Assembly (NCBI GenBank): GCA_032622095.1
Contig: CP136069.1
Span: forward strand, 10,990,036 to 11,054,035
Source: Siphonodentalium dalli
Lineage: Eukaryota > Mollusca > Scaphopoda > Gadilida > Siphonodentaliidae
Direction of reading: 5' to 3'
Length of the DNA stretch: 64,000 nt
Position 1 is the first letter of the stretch, and each line of letters starts with the position of its first letter. The notes beneath the pieces were generated by a model. The model ran no database searches and was not told the DNA's origin. It was given only the letters and a program-made list of their open reading frames with translations. The position numbers were made by a program, and so were the translations under genes. Below, in pieces: positions 1-11,800 of the stretch.

Positions 1-472
1 CCAGGTATTAAATCTCCATTTTCCCCCACGATGTTGCCGGAAATAACGATTTTGTCCCACAACAATAACCATGTCTCCTTAATTTACGTGTGTTTTTCAA
101 AGGTTATCCGATTATTTCACACCAATAACAATAATTCAGTAGCTGACCTTAATCCGGTCAAATTCGGCGTGCGAGAGCAACGTCACGGTTGGTGGAACTG
201 CCAGTTCAAGGGTCATTCATATACCCCCGATGTTTCACGTGCTCATATACCCCCGATGTTTGGCGCACGTTCTCTTATACCCCGCTCGTCGCATGATAAC
301 CAAAGGGTTCTATGTCCCATTGGCAATTTGGCACGTGGTGTGGGAAATCGATGTGGAAGATTCGCGATCCGATTTTATGAAATATTGATACCGAAAACCA
401 AATAGCTTTCGTGAAAAACATGAAAACGTGTTTGGAGATAAAACTTTTATGCACAAAACTGCCACTTGTGGC
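1..472. other. No recognisable gene
   Basis: A 124-codon plus-strand ORF lies at 31-405, but its translation has no motif I recognise and no flanking splice-site pattern. A short motif 'catatacccccgatgttt' occurs twice at about 217-262. Otherwise nothing is seen. Confidence 0.5.
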
Positions 473-518
473 GAGCGTGGTTGTTTATACCTTAGGCAGG
501 TGAATGACGTCATATAAT
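473..518. repeat. Left fragment of an interrupted repeat
   Basis: This stretch (starting cgagcgtggttg, ending gtcatataat) recurs at about 3786-3840. There it runs straight into the sequence that here resumes only at 2727. The repeat at 473-2918 therefore looks split by a 2.2 kb insertion (519-2726). Confidence 0.75.
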
Positions 519-562
519 GTTTTTTAATATTTTCTATACGATGAGACGAAATTCAGGAAAGA

Positions 563-1208
563 GGTGACACTCCACAGTTTCGAATGATCAGTAGGGGTAA
601 ATTTCTTAGAATAGAGTACCAGTGTTTTCTGTCACCATGGGTGTGGTATGTTTATTGTGAGAAGGTTAGTTATGAATTTGTGGATTTTTAGAGGATGTCT
701 TTGAGTTTTGAAAAATATTGTTTCAGGTGACCTTGACTCCACCAGTATGAAGTAGTAGCGATTTCTGCGAAACAGTGGCTCCAGACACCAGCGTGACTTC
801 TTAGCACCTAAAGTTTGTCATCTGCATGAAAAAAAAATAAAAAAAATTACAGTGGTGAGAAGTTCGAAATTGTTTGATATTATTGTGAGGAAACAGTGTT
901 CTTCCAGACAACATAGGCGGCTATACCATAGATTTTCTGGTTTTTGTGTCCCACGGGCCTGAAAATAGCTTATTTTTGCCATTTTTGCATCAAAATTTCA
1001 TTTTTCAGGCACACAATCAAGGGACATAACTCTTGCTACCCCCCTTAAAATGACAATTCTGTACCAAAATCTTTAAGCCTAGTATGTGCTCAACCCAGGT
1101 ATATATACATTGTATATGTGTTGTGGGATCATATTTCAGTTATTTTTTATTGAATTGATGCCCCCCTTATTTTTGCACCATTCCCTGCAGAAACCGTGGA
1201 GTGTCACC
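563..1208. mobile_element. MITE-like TIR element, copy 1 (646 bp)
   Basis: The element starts GGTGACACTCCACAGTTTC and ends with the near-perfect inverse (GAAACCGTGGAGTGTCACC). It is almost identical over its whole length to 2057-2703, and the homology stops exactly at these termini. There is no coding capacity. No target-site duplication is visible (left flank gaaaga, right flank ttcaag), so the superfamily is unassigned. Known: short TIR elements without a transposase are MITEs. Inferred: recent copies of one family. Confidence 0.85.
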
Positions 1209-2056
1209 TTCAAGACCAGCAAATAGCACCATTTTCATGTGTCAAATTGACAAATATTGTTACTGAAAATAATTTTTTAGCAAATCTGTTCAGTTAGAAG
1301 GAACATTTTATGTAGATACACCATTTTTCTATGGATATTCCAATACAGGTTGTCTTTAGTCATATAAATTAGTGGGGATATGGAGTCTTGGAGCAGTGGG
1401 GGGGGGGGGGGGGGTGGTGGTTCGTGTATATGGTTATTGGTGATTTTTCAGATGATGGGTACTTCTTCATGACATCATATGCTCCTTGAATCTTAGCTGA
1501 AAAGGCTGATATTGTGACATTACACAGTATACAACAAGATTAGATATTCAGTCTTTATTATTCACAAGTGTGAAATATAATAATTCAGGTTTCCTTGGTT
1601 ATATTTCACTTGACAACATATTGTTCATGTGATGTCATAACCTTGTAAAGCTTTCCTTTATTAATGCTAAATAAGACTTGGAATTTTTTAACCCATAGTT
1701 TTTGGAGAGTATTAAAGATAGTTGTTGTATGAAATATTATGTTTTATTTTGATATATGAGGAAAATATGCATCTCATAATATATTTTATACACCATTTTA
1801 GCATTTCAGACCTTTTTCAAGCCATAGATGATGGTTGAATATATCCATTTTGTCACTACGTCAAGCATAACGTCATTGGGTTTATGAAAGACCCAAAAGG
1901 GGTGAAATCATGGGGGTGCATGTAAATCCCCACACAATCTTGCTGCCTGTGATTGCAATAACGCATGGGGTGTAATATATCATTTGAAGCGGTATAATCC
2001 AGAGAATATGGAAGTGTGGTCCCGATTAAAGATTGATAAAATTGCATTTCCCTTAA
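1209..2056. other. Spacer between two identical MITEs
   Basis: AT-rich, with a G run at about 1397-1412 and no ORF of note. It could be original flanking DNA or the cargo of a composite pair. Nothing coding is recognised. Confidence 0.45.
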
Positions 2057-2703
2057 GGTGACACTCCACAGTTTCGAATGATCAGTAGGGGTAAATTTCT
2101 TAGAATAGAGTACCAGTGTTTTCTGTCACCATGGGGTGTGGTATGTTTATTGAGAGAAGGTTAGTTATGAATTTGTGGATTTTTAGAGGATGTCTTTGAG
2201 TTTTGAAAAATATTGTTTCAGGTGACCTTGACCCCACCAGTATGAAGTAGTAGCGATTTCTGCGAAACAGTGGCTCCAGACACCAGCGTGACTTCTTAGC
2301 ACCTAAAATTTGTCATCTGCATGAAAAATATTAAAAAAAAAATTACAGTGGTGAGAAGTTCGAAATTTTTTGATATTATTGTGAGGAAACGGTGTTCTTC
2401 CAGACAACATAGGCGGCTATACCATAGATTTTCTGGTTTTTGTGTCCCACGGGCCTGAAAATAGCCTATTTTGGCCATTTTTGCATCAAAATTTCATTTT
2501 TCAGGCACACAATCAAGGGGCATAACTCTTGCTACCCCCTTAAAATGACAATTCTGTACCAAAATCTTTAAGCCTAGTATGTGCTCAACCCAGGTATATA
2601 TACATTGTATATGTGTTGTGGAATCATATTTCAGTTATTTTTTATTGAATTCATGCCCCCCTTATTTTTGCACCAATCCCTGCAGAAAATGTGGAGTGTC
2701 ACC
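2057..2703. mobile_element. MITE-like TIR element, copy 2 (647 bp)
   Basis: Same family and same orientation as 563-1208, differing at a small number of positions (for example a variable A run near 2330). The TIRs are GGTGACACTCCAC / GTGGAGTGTCACC. Flanks are ccttaa on the left and agagtg on the right. Confidence 0.85.
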
Positions 2704-2726
2704 AGAGTGTATGCTATTTAGCGAAA

Positions 2727-2918
2727 TTGACACGTGACTTCCTGTTAACAACTGTTTGGAGATTGTAAAATTGCGGAATCGGAAGTGGAACAACGAGATG
2801 AAATGTGATTTAGGCATAATAGTTTAATTTTGACCAATCTCAGCGGTTAGTTAGCTTACCAGAGAAGACGTCATGCCACGACTCATTACGTCATTTACGT
2901 CATGTTGGCTGCGTAGAT
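2727..2918. repeat. Right fragment of the interrupted repeat
   Basis: Runs from ttgacacgtgacttcc to ggctgcgtag and matches 3841-4068. It contains two ACGTCAT motifs and leads directly into the 37-bp minisatellite. Confidence 0.75.
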
Positions 2919-3710
2919 GCAACATTAACCCTTTCGTGACGGGAGCTGTGCTGGTGCATCATTAACCCTTTCATGACGGGGAGCTGTGCTGGTGCAGCAT
3001 TAACACTTTTATGACGGGAGCTGCGTTGGTGCAGCATTAACCATTTCATGACGGGAGCTGTGTTGGTGCAGCATTAATTCTTTTATGACGGGACCTGCGT
3101 TGGTGCAGCGATAACCCTTTGATGAAGGGAGCTGTGCTGGTGCAGCATTAACCCTTTCATGACGGGAAGCTGTGCTGGTGCAGCATTAAAACCTTTTAAT
3201 ACGGGGGCTGTGCTGGTGCAGCATTAATTATTTCATGACAGGAGCTGTGTTGGTGCAGCATTAACCTTTTATGACGGGGCTGTGCTGGTGCAGCATTAAT
3301 TCTTTCATGACGGGAGCTGCGTTGGTGCAGCATTAATTATTTCACGACGGGAGCTCTGCTGGAGCACATAATTATTTAATGATGGGAGCTGCGTTGGTGC
3401 AGCATTAACCCTTTCATGACAGAAACTGTGCTGGTGCAGCATTAACCTTTTTATGACGGGGGCTGTGCTGGTGCAGCATTAACCTTTTTATGACGGGGGC
3501 TGTGCTGGTGCAGCATTAATTCTTTTATGACGGGAGCTGCGTTGGTTCAGCATTAATTCTTTCATGACGTCATTTACGTCATGTTGGCTGCGTAGGTGCA
3601 GCATTAACCCTTTCACCACGGGGAGCTGTGCTGATGCAGCATTAACCTTTTTTATGGCGGGAGCTGTGCTGGTGCAGCATTAACCCTTTCGTGACAGGAG
3701 CTTCACTTTT
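2919..3710. repeat. 37-bp minisatellite, about 20 units
   Basis: The unit reads approximately gcagcattaaccctttcatg followed by acgggagctgtgctggt (37 bp). Units vary by substitutions and 1-2 bp indels. The boundary sequence 'cgtcatttacgtcatgttgg' of the flanking repeat also appears inside the array at about 3567-3590, so array and flank have been duplicated together at least once. Reading frames do not stay open. Confidence 0.9.
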
Positions 3711-3782
3711 AAACCACACTGAAGCAAAGTATACCATGATATTAATGGACCAAGTTGTAACAGAAGTTATAGCAACCACCAG

Positions 3783-4068
3783 CTCGCCGCAGACGAGCGT
3801 GGTTGTTTATACCTTAGGCAGGTGAATGACGTCATATAATTTGACACGTGACTTCCGGTTAGCAACTGTTTGGAGATTGTAAAATTGTGGAATCGGAAGT
3901 GCAACAACGAGATAAAAATAAATTTATCAACTTCCGAAGAATTCCCATGTGATTTAGGCATACTAGTTTCATTTAGACCAATCTCAGCGGTTAGTTAGCT
4001 TAATGAAAACCAGAGAAGATGTCATGCCACGGCTCATGACGTCATTTACGTCATGTTGGCTGCGTAGG
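3783..4068. repeat. Uninterrupted copy of the split repeat
   Basis: Joins, without a gap at 3840/3841, the two segments that are 2.2 kb apart at 473-518 and 2727-2918. It ends ...cgtcatgttggctgcgtag. This copy represents the pre-insertion arrangement. Confidence 0.75.
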
Positions 4069-4437
4069 GCAGAATCAAGAAAAGATTGCACAATCCATGA
4101 CAATACTTGACATGTCGTCTCCACCGGGGCCATTGTATGCTGTTACATAAATTATTCTTAGCGTTATGTCGCCGATGAAAAGCAAATTCGGGATACAGCA
4201 TGTGTGGTTGCTCCACTACGTGTCACGTAAGATTCATATTATTCTGAACACATCAGATCAGTGTTAATCGCACCATATTTATTAAAGAAGGATTTTTATA
4301 GTCGAAAACTTAACAACAGGCGAAAATGTTTAAAGCTTTTAAAATGTCGGTAAAACAATCGAAGTTACTGACGATCGGCAACCGGTACAGAGATTCCGCC
4401 ACAAAAAATCTAGATAAACTAATCATTTGACAAAATC
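4069..4437. other. No feature seen
   Basis: Unique-looking AT-rich sequence with no ORF or repeat recognised. Confidence 0.4.
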
Positions 4438-4544
4438 GTTGTCTCAGCACAGTGGGGTGACATGGTCTCACATAGCGCCCTCGGTCGGATATGAAACCCT
4501 CGCACGCGGGTGGGACCCTATCACCCTCACTGGGCTGAGACAAC
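4438..4544. repeat. Imperfect inverted repeat (107 bp)
   Basis: Begins gttgtctcagcacagtgggg and ends cactgggctgagacaac. The arms are about 35 nt around a GC-rich centre, with GGGTGACATGGTCTCA opposite TGGGACCCTATCACCC. Probably a small fold-back element; no target duplication is seen. Confidence 0.65.
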
Positions 4545-4865
4545 TTAAATATGATGGACGCAGAAAAAACACTTGATTTCCATAGAAAGTAATTTTTGGC
4601 AGTGTGTGGAAAATGGTGCGTGATCTCCGGAACATGATACCTTTACGAGCCTGTCACAGTGGACGTGTGCTTGTGTGGTTAATGCATATCTTATATTAAG
4701 GTATTCGTTCTCACGCAGGGAAATTATTGAATCGAATAAGACAATAATGATCGTTATAACAGAACATTTTCTTTTAAATCAAACAATATTGTGTTTCATA
4801 CACTGTTAAAATTAAGTTAAATGCAGTCAACTCAAACCTTGACAAAGTTAACTCGTTGTACCATG
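4545..4865. other. No feature seen
   Basis: AT-rich spacer before the first LTR-like repeat. Confidence 0.4.
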
Positions 4866-5301
4866 TGTAATACTTTCAATGTTACCCGGCGTATATAAGG
4901 TTAATTTGGAAGTCAATATCTTGCCATTAGGTCCATATTTTATGCGTGGGAAACTGACCCGAAATTGAATAGCCTGCGCTATTCCGTTGTGGGTAAGTGA
5001 TTTCCTATAAAGATTGTATAAAATCTTAACCTGTTTGGACAGGCCAGTACGTGTACGGATAAGATTGTTACACGTGGTTGGTGGCTTTCAGATTTCCATA
5101 TATACTAGTTCAGCCGGGAATTGAGAGACTTCGCTCTGACTCTTGATTCGAACGCTTCGTCGTAGTAGTTATGGTTATGTATTATTCTCCGTGGCCGCCT
5201 GATGTGACTTTGTAAATATTTGTAATAATAAATTTCGTCAACATGTTCTAAGAATTGCCAACTTAATGCTAAGAACCTGGGACCAGCCCGAGAGTGGTAC
5301 A
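4866..5301. repeat. LTR-like direct repeat, copy 1 (436 bp)
   Basis: Matches 9703-10138 at the same length with only scattered differences. Both copies begin TGTAATAC and end GTGGTACA, so they have TG...CA ends with a short inverted terminus (TGTAnnAC). A TATA-like gtatataagg lies about 25 bp in. Those are LTR hallmarks. However, the outer flanks (ccatg and cctgc) do not match, no primer-binding site starting TGG follows this copy, and no gag or pol ORF lies between the copies. It may be an LTR, a solo LTR or another interspersed repeat. Confidence 0.6.
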
Positions 5302-7487
5302 GGTCGACGTGAGCTAGACATTTCTTGGAATTCTTGGACATGGATGCCAGGTGGTCACGGGGAAATAGGAAGGAATAAAAGGTATGAGTCAATTTGCAAT
5401 TATTTGGCTTGGTTTATGCACAACTCTTTATAAGTAGATTTAACTATAGTTTAAAAAACATTCTATCAATTTTTCCATATATTTGATATATCTTTAATAC
5501 GTCGATTGGAAATAAATTAGATCTGGTCTTAATTTTTGTGTAAATTGACTAAATTCTTCATGAGTCGAGTTATCATGGTTTAAAAATTGTTGTGTCACAT
5601 TTAAATAAATGATAGCTGGTCTAAATGTGTGTGTGAATTGACCATTGTTATGATTCCGGGACACCCTGTCACTTGTTCTGTGGAAATTGCTTAGCTTTGA
5701 AGTAAATTGTAGACTTAAAGGAAGCAATCCATATAGATAAAGTCTAGTTGTTCCCGTTGAGAAGAAAGTTAAAACAACTTGTCAAAATATGAGTTTATCA
5801 ATGGAAGTTGAAATAAAGAGTGGTTTTTATTTTCGAGGTATTATTAGTCACTTGTACGCTGGTCTAAATATTTGTGCAATTGGACGTAATTATTAAAATT
5901 GAAAAATGTTATCAGCTAGAAGAAATAATCACTGGTATTAAAATTATGTGTCCAGGGCTATGGTATCCAAGAATTGGATAAGATTGGTTTGACAATCTAT
6001 GTGAGAATGACTCCCAGTGAAATATTAAATTATGCATGGTAGAGATATTGTGAAGAAAAAAAATTCTCACAACGAGTAATCTGTCGATTATATTAATTTT
6101 TTTAATTGAATAATATGCGAGTAAAGCAAAAAAAGTTGTTCAGGGAAAACACAGTTATAGTTTAAATTGTGGCGTCAAATTTTTCTATATTAGGTATGCT
6201 TGAAAATTACTATTCTGTCAGAGTTTTCTATGTCAAATTGTTGTTTCAAAAATCGTTGCGTCGATTTTAAATAAAGATTGTTTGTTTTTTGAGGTATTAT
6301 CAGTTACATGTACGCTGGTCTAAATTATTACACCTTATGCAGGTTATATAGGTATTAAATTTACTGATAATTTTAGGATGTTTTCAAGTTAATCAGTATT
6401 ATTTTAGTGAGTTCTGGTTTTGAACGAATTGTGGGTTCAATTTTTTTTAAGGCTGTGCTCAGATTATCCATTTGAAAACATTAGTTATTTATGACAGTTT
6501 GTCAAGAAACTGGTTGCGTCCAGCGAGATATATCTTTAAATAAAAGAAATTAGTTGAAGTAATTCGAAAAAATTAAAATTAAAGACATTATAGGCACTTG
6601 AAGTTTGAAGTATGGTTTAGGAATGTTCCATTTAGCCAAATGGTTCCAATGTTTTGCAAAAACATCTACACGGATGGTCAGTGGTATTTTGTGTTACGAC
6701 ACGTCTGGATTAAGTTGAAATGTTGAACAAAATATAGGTATATATATATCAAGGTATATGCAACCAAAAAAAAGAAAGAATGCATATAAACTGATGGTGC
6801 CATTATTAACACTGTTCCGGGATCTTAGAGTGTCTGTGGGATATACCGGACCCATACATGAGTCCATCGTCATGTATGCAAAGTCTGGGGACGGCACAAT
6901 TTCTCGGAACAAAAATAGTAAGAAAAAAGAGAACTTACCTTTAATGGAATTTAAATGGATCAGAAAATAATCCTATTAGTTCCATGAAAATTATACTGTT
7001 TAAAAACATTTGAACCATGGCTATGTTGAAACATTATCATTGAGAAATATATCCGTCCCACAGAAAAATTCACAACTGTCTGCTTAGCCCATCAAACTCA
7101 AATGACAAAATAAGCCAATTACTGAGATACATACAAATTGTTTGGTCAAAATTCCTGAATGATACATCGAGACCCTCGTTTAGCCAAAACATACTTCGTC
7201 TTCAATAGAAATGAAACTGTGCCCCCAGGGTATTAATTATGCAAACTGGCCAAGACTGTCCAACCGGGAGAATGGTAAAATTTCCATTAACCGCACTGGA
7301 GACGATACAAGGCTAAGTTAATTATGTTGCACCCAAGTGGGGTCGCTCAGGCAACAATTTAAATGAATGTCCATGCGTGTGGTGGATGTATTTGAAAAAG
7401 CTGACTGCTTTGTAAAATTTCATACATATCATATATAAATTAAGTATCGTTCACCATATCGATAATTCATATCTTACGAGGAACAGG
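5302..7487. other. AT-rich region with degenerate direct repeats
   Basis: A motif 'gtacgctggtctaaat' recurs at about 5855 and 6310 inside roughly 60-bp similar blocks (gaggtattatYagtYacNtg...), with a weaker relative near 5610. No coding region is recognised, although this would be the interior of an LTR element if the 436-bp repeats are LTRs. Confidence 0.5.
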
Positions 7488-7795
7488 GGACATAGGAATT
7501 AGAAATTAGCTTACACAATTGGTTTAACAGTTGACTGAGATTAGCAAAATAAAATTCGTATGGTGACTTATCTATTGATTTTAGTTAAAGGGACATGTGA
7601 ATGAAGACTAGCTTACGCATTCCGTTTAAGAGTTGTCTGAGGTCATGCAAATATAAGTTAGTCGTTGTCTGTAGATTTTAAGTTTAAAGGGACATATGAG
7701 GATGAACTGGGAATACGTTTAAGCGTTAACTGATGTCAGAAAAATAAAGTTTGTATAGCGAACTATTGAATTGTTTTAAAGGGACATATCATGAT
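7488..7795. repeat. Degenerate ~95-100 bp tandem repeat, three units
   Basis: Units share 'agcttacNcattNgtttaa', a 'gttNNctgagNtNa' block and 'ttaaagggacat'. The last motif recurs at about 7586, 7683 and 7775. Diverged and non-coding. Confidence 0.6.
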
Positions 7796-7902
7796 AATAA
7801 TGTAATGTAGGTTGTATTAAAAACCCATATATAATTAGCTATGTGAACCAATAAGCCAAGCAAATTGTCTCATGAGTTGTACATTTTATTCCGTTTCACA
7901 AG

Positions 7903-7907
<5 letters not shown>

Positions 7908-7936
<29 letters not shown>

Positions 7937-8684
7937 TAGAAGGTGACCCGACTTCGTCCGGGGTTTGACCTTGAATTGTCTATTTTGAAGGCCAAGGTCA
8001 AGTGGGGTCACGATTTGACCCGTCCAAAACACTGCCCGAACAATCCGGTTTTACCCGATTTGACCTTTTAACCCGATTTGATTTCCACTCAAGTATATAA
8101 ACGCGCCTCATATACACACGCTCATTAATTATCAAGTTTCAACGTACAGATAAATTACCATCGGTGCCCGAGATATCGCCAAGACGTCTGAAACAGTCAA
8201 ATGCATCGGCCGGTTAAGCGTTAACGTGATCTAACGTTATGAACTCTAACGACGTCATAGAAGTTACGCATTGTTTTTATCCTGATGGAAGATAGTACCA
8301 CTTCTTCTTGATTATTGAGGCAGATAACTAAAACGGATACATACGCATTATATATCGTTGGAAAGAGGAAACACGAAATATTCTCACAGTGTCATTATTA
8401 TGACTGGCATTTAATTATTCGCGCTGTTTCGAATCGATTTGTAAGCACCGAACTCAAATGAAAGTCCCGTACCACAGCGTAAAAACAGATTTGACCTCGG
8501 CACGTGAAAAGTTGACATCGGATATGAAAATAAATATGCCTATGCCACCCCCGGCCGAAAATACCCCCACATACCAAGTTTCATCGAAATCGGGTCGGCC
8601 GTTTTCGAGTTCATCGCGAACACACACACAGACCACACACAGACCACACACAGATACACAGACAGATCTTCCAAAATATATAAT

Positions 8685-8720
<36 letters not shown>
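7908..8720. mobile_element. Retroposon-like repeat flanked by (TA)n tracts
   Basis: (TA)n at about 7908-7933 is followed by 'actagaaggtgacccgactt' and a CGTCCGGG block. The far end (about 8570-8670) reads 'ataccaagtttcatcgaaat' then CGGGTCGGCCGTTTTCGAG, CACACA-rich sequence and cagacagatc, before a second (TA)n tract at about 8690-8720. Known: 'aagtttcatcgaaatcgg...' followed by a (ACAG/CAGA)n tail is typical of LINE/SINE-related retroposons in invertebrates. The ORFs at 8454-8775 cross microsatellite and are not believed. A related element in the opposite orientation lies at 56100-56850. Confidence 0.55.
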
Positions 8721-8723
<3 letters not shown>

Positions 8724-9702
8724 CGATGGCATTTATATAAAATGTCCTTGGTGTGGGAGTTGTTTATGTTTATGAGAGTTGTTAGAATTTCAGTTTTTTC
8801 AAATTAAAATGTGAATCGGTTACATTGTAATTTCAAGGTGATTTGACGGGTGTTCCCAAATGCGGGGCCCGTGAGATTTAATATGGCATTTTCACGGCAA
8901 TGAAATAGAGGTTCGACTCGAAGTGCGTGGTTCCACACGCCGATGCCAACAAATTGGGACCTTTAATGCTATAGAGCATTTGTACAAGAGCAATTGTACA
9001 TGATGGTATAGGTGGGGAATTTATGCCCCAATTACAATGATAATCGGTAATGGTCATTTTCAAGGTTGAAATCGTGTTCTACACGTATAAGCGTGTTGTA
9101 ACGCTATTGACATTACCCAGATAATTCATTTCAGTTCTTACACAACGTATATGAAGTCCTTTACACTGAACAGTTGATCCGTTATTTATGCCCAAATTCA
9201 AGATCGAGTTGAACTTATTCAACTTTCGAATCGAAACAAGGCAAATATAACCCTCCACAGGAAGTCAAATTCTGGATATTAAACCATATTGATCCTTTGT
9301 CAAATGTCGCCCGAATTCAAGGTCAAATTGAAATTCATTCCAATTTTCGTACCGACACAAGGCGATTATTTGAACATAGCTATGACGATGAGATCGACGC
9401 CCTCTATCGCTGGATCTGGATCCACTTAGTATTCGGAATGGAGCCAGGACGAACGGAGTTAATAGGGAGGCCAATATTAACTCCCAACACGGAATCAGAA
9501 GCTAATATTCCAGAATTGTGACATTCCTGTGTTCGGAACAATTCCTGCTATCGACGATTCGGAGTATGACATTCCTGTGTTAAAAACTTATGTTTTATTG
9601 TGTTACATGTATATTCCAAATGGGATAGTTTGGATCTCCCCTCACGGAATTATCATGTTTTTTGTCTTAGGACAAAAATCTTGAAAAAGGTGATGAGAGT
9701 TA
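8721..9702. other. No gene recognised
   Basis: Overlapping short ORFs on both strands at 9265-9521 have no recognisable motif. A purine-rich stretch (gaaaaaggtgatgagag, 9682-9698) lies just upstream of the second LTR-like repeat, where a polypurine tract would be expected. That is suggestive only. Confidence 0.4.
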
Positions 9703-10138
9703 TGTAATACTTTCAATGTTACCCGGCGTATATAAGGTTAATTTGGAAGTCAATATCTAGCCATTAGGTCCATATTTTATGCGTGGGAAACTGACCCGAA
9801 ATTGAATAGCCTGCGCTATTCCGTTGTGGGTAAGTGATTTCCTATAAAGATTGTATTAAATCTTAACCTGTTTGGACAGGCCAGTACGTGTACGGATAAG
9901 ATTGTTACACGTGGTTGGGTGTGGCTTTCAGATTTCCATATATACTAGTTCAGCCGGGGATTGAGAGACTTCGCTCTGACTCTTGATTCGAATGCTTCGT
10001 CGTAGTAGTTATGTTGTATTATTCTCCGTGGCCGCCTGATGTGACTTTGTAGATATTTGTAATAATAAATTTCGTCAACATGTTCTAAGAATTGCCAACT
10101 TAATGCTAAGAACCTGGGACCAGCCAGAGAGTGGTACA
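9703..10138. repeat. LTR-like direct repeat, copy 2 (436 bp)
   Basis: Partner of 4866-5301, same orientation, 4.84 kb apart. It carries the same TGTAATAC start, TATA-like box and GTGGTACA end. The preceding purine tract would fit a 3' LTR. Confidence 0.6.
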
Positions 10139-10839
10139 CCTGCTCTAATTTCGCACAATCATTCAATGAGCGTGGGAACAAGATGATTGTATTTTAACTC
10201 GGTAGCGGCCAAACTATGATCAGGCAGATATATACAACGTCATAATACTATTTAATTTCTTTTTTTAAAATAAATTTCATTAACGAGGCCTATATAACAC
10301 GCATTTTAATTGGTAATAGTTTGTCAAGGTACGAGTGCAGCTGTTCACGCCTCCTTCGGGTGAGACCATGCAACGAAAAATAAAGCAAACTTCAGCAAAT
10401 TATGTGCGTCAGAAACAGCCACAAATTAAAGCACCCTGACTGGGTTTTAAAGTTACATGTTCAAAACATGGCAAAACTGACATTAAAGGGACACAAGGAC
10501 TTTAACGTTGGCACATTTTGGCTATGATTAAAATATACCCATTGAAGACATTATAGAAAACTTAAATTCTGAGACACATTTGCGTTAATATCATTGTGAA
10601 AAAGTGTCCAGTTTGGAAAGAACTCAATAAATGAGAGTAAATGCGATGACTTCTTGAATTCAATGAACAATTTACATAATATTCGGCAAATAATATTTTC
10701 TTAACAATCCCGAACTAACATCACATAACAATAATACTAATAATGTAAACTTAGTCACAATAGCGCTCAGGTGTGTAAACTCGCAACATAGATTTTAGTC
10801 ACTTAGAACAACTCAGTTTTCAGATCATGTCTTGACTCT
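10139..10839. other. No feature seen
   Basis: AT-rich, with no ORF above 60 codons that looks coding. Confidence 0.4.
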
Positions 10840-11063
10840 TGGTACACTTTAACAAACAATAACATAAATGGTTCCAAAATCACACCATCCGATCAGATAA
10901 GATGAGATAAGATAAATTTTATTTATAGCCGGATATGTACACAATATGTCATTTATATTGTTGTACATATCCGACTATAAATAACATTTATCTTATCTCA
11001 TCTTATCATATCGGATGATGTGATTCTGGACCCACTTATGTTATTGTTTGTTAAAGTGTACCA
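10840..11063. mobile_element. Fold-back MITE (224 bp)
   Basis: The two arms (about 100 nt each) are inverted copies. They begin tggtacactttaacaaacaa and end with its complement, and the GATAAGATGAGATAAGATAA block is mirrored on the right. The loop is around 10945-10965. Almost the whole element is self-complementary. Confidence 0.85.
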
Positions 11064-11325
11064 TGCTAAAGTCTTCATGTCCATTTAATAAACGATATTT
11101 CTATAAGAACAAACATTCGAAAAGAGCAAAGATGCAGATATCACTGTTCTATTGTACTGTTACAATTTTAGAGAGTTATTTGCGAAAAATTACATCATAG
11201 AACTCCTTGTCGATTGCGGGCATTCATCGCATCATACTTCGTATGTCCTTGACCTTCTCCGCGGGCAGCTTTTTTGGCTTAACCATAGCTAGAACCTGAG
11301 GCAGATCATGAATTTGCTGACTTCT

Positions 11326-11394
11326 GCACTGTTATAAATATCCGTAAAATGTTACGGCAGAAAGTACCGGCAATTATGGGACCAACAGAATCTG
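11326..11394. repeat. TIR-like start 'cactgttataaatatccg'
   Basis: The sequence cactgttataaatatccgta, then a second TACGG block, is related in inverse orientation to 49841-49935. It adjoins the palindromic tandem array and is probably the end of the same element. No matching right end was found. Confidence 0.45.
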
Positions 11395-11800
11395 CAGTAA
11401 TTTTGACGGTCTTCCGTAAATATATAATTAACGGAGAAAACGTAAAAATCATTGATCTCTGTAATTTTTACGGAACATCCATAAATATCTAATGAACGGA
11501 AAATCTGTAAAAATTACAGATATCCGTAATTTTTACGGAACATTCGTAAATATATATAATCAACGGAAAAACCGTAAAAATTACAGATCTCTGTAATTTT
11601 TACAGAACGTCCGTAAATATATAATCAACGGAAAATCTGTAAAAATTACAGATATCCGTAATTTATATGCAACATCCGTAAATATATAATCAACGGAAAA
11701 ATTACAGATCTCTGTAATTTTTACGGAACATCCGTAAATATATAATCAACGGTAAATCCGTAAAAATTACAGATCTCCGCATTTGTTTGCGGTACTTCAG
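11395..11800. repeat. ~63-bp palindromic tandem array (about six units)
   Basis: Each unit contains acatccgtaaatatataatc, an AACGGAAAAACCGTAAAAATTACAG block, and atctctgtaatttttacgg. The latter two form inverted halves, so each unit can fold on itself. CCGTAAA/TTTACGG-rich repeats of this kind are common in animal genomes. Confidence 0.85.

Noticed and set aside
8454-8775. ORFs on both strands ending in Ile-Tyr runs
   Set aside because: They cross CACACA and TATATA microsatellite inside a retroposon-like repeat.
4866-10138. Full-length LTR retrotransposon
   Set aside because: No reverse transcriptase, integrase or gag motif in the interior, no primer-binding site and no matching flanks; kept only as LTR-like repeats.
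5105-10181. Similar 78-95 codon minus-strand ORFs at 5105-5392 and 9945-10181 as a gene pair
   Set aside because: They coincide because both lie in the 436-bp repeat; similarity is at DNA level and the ends are not conserved as protein.
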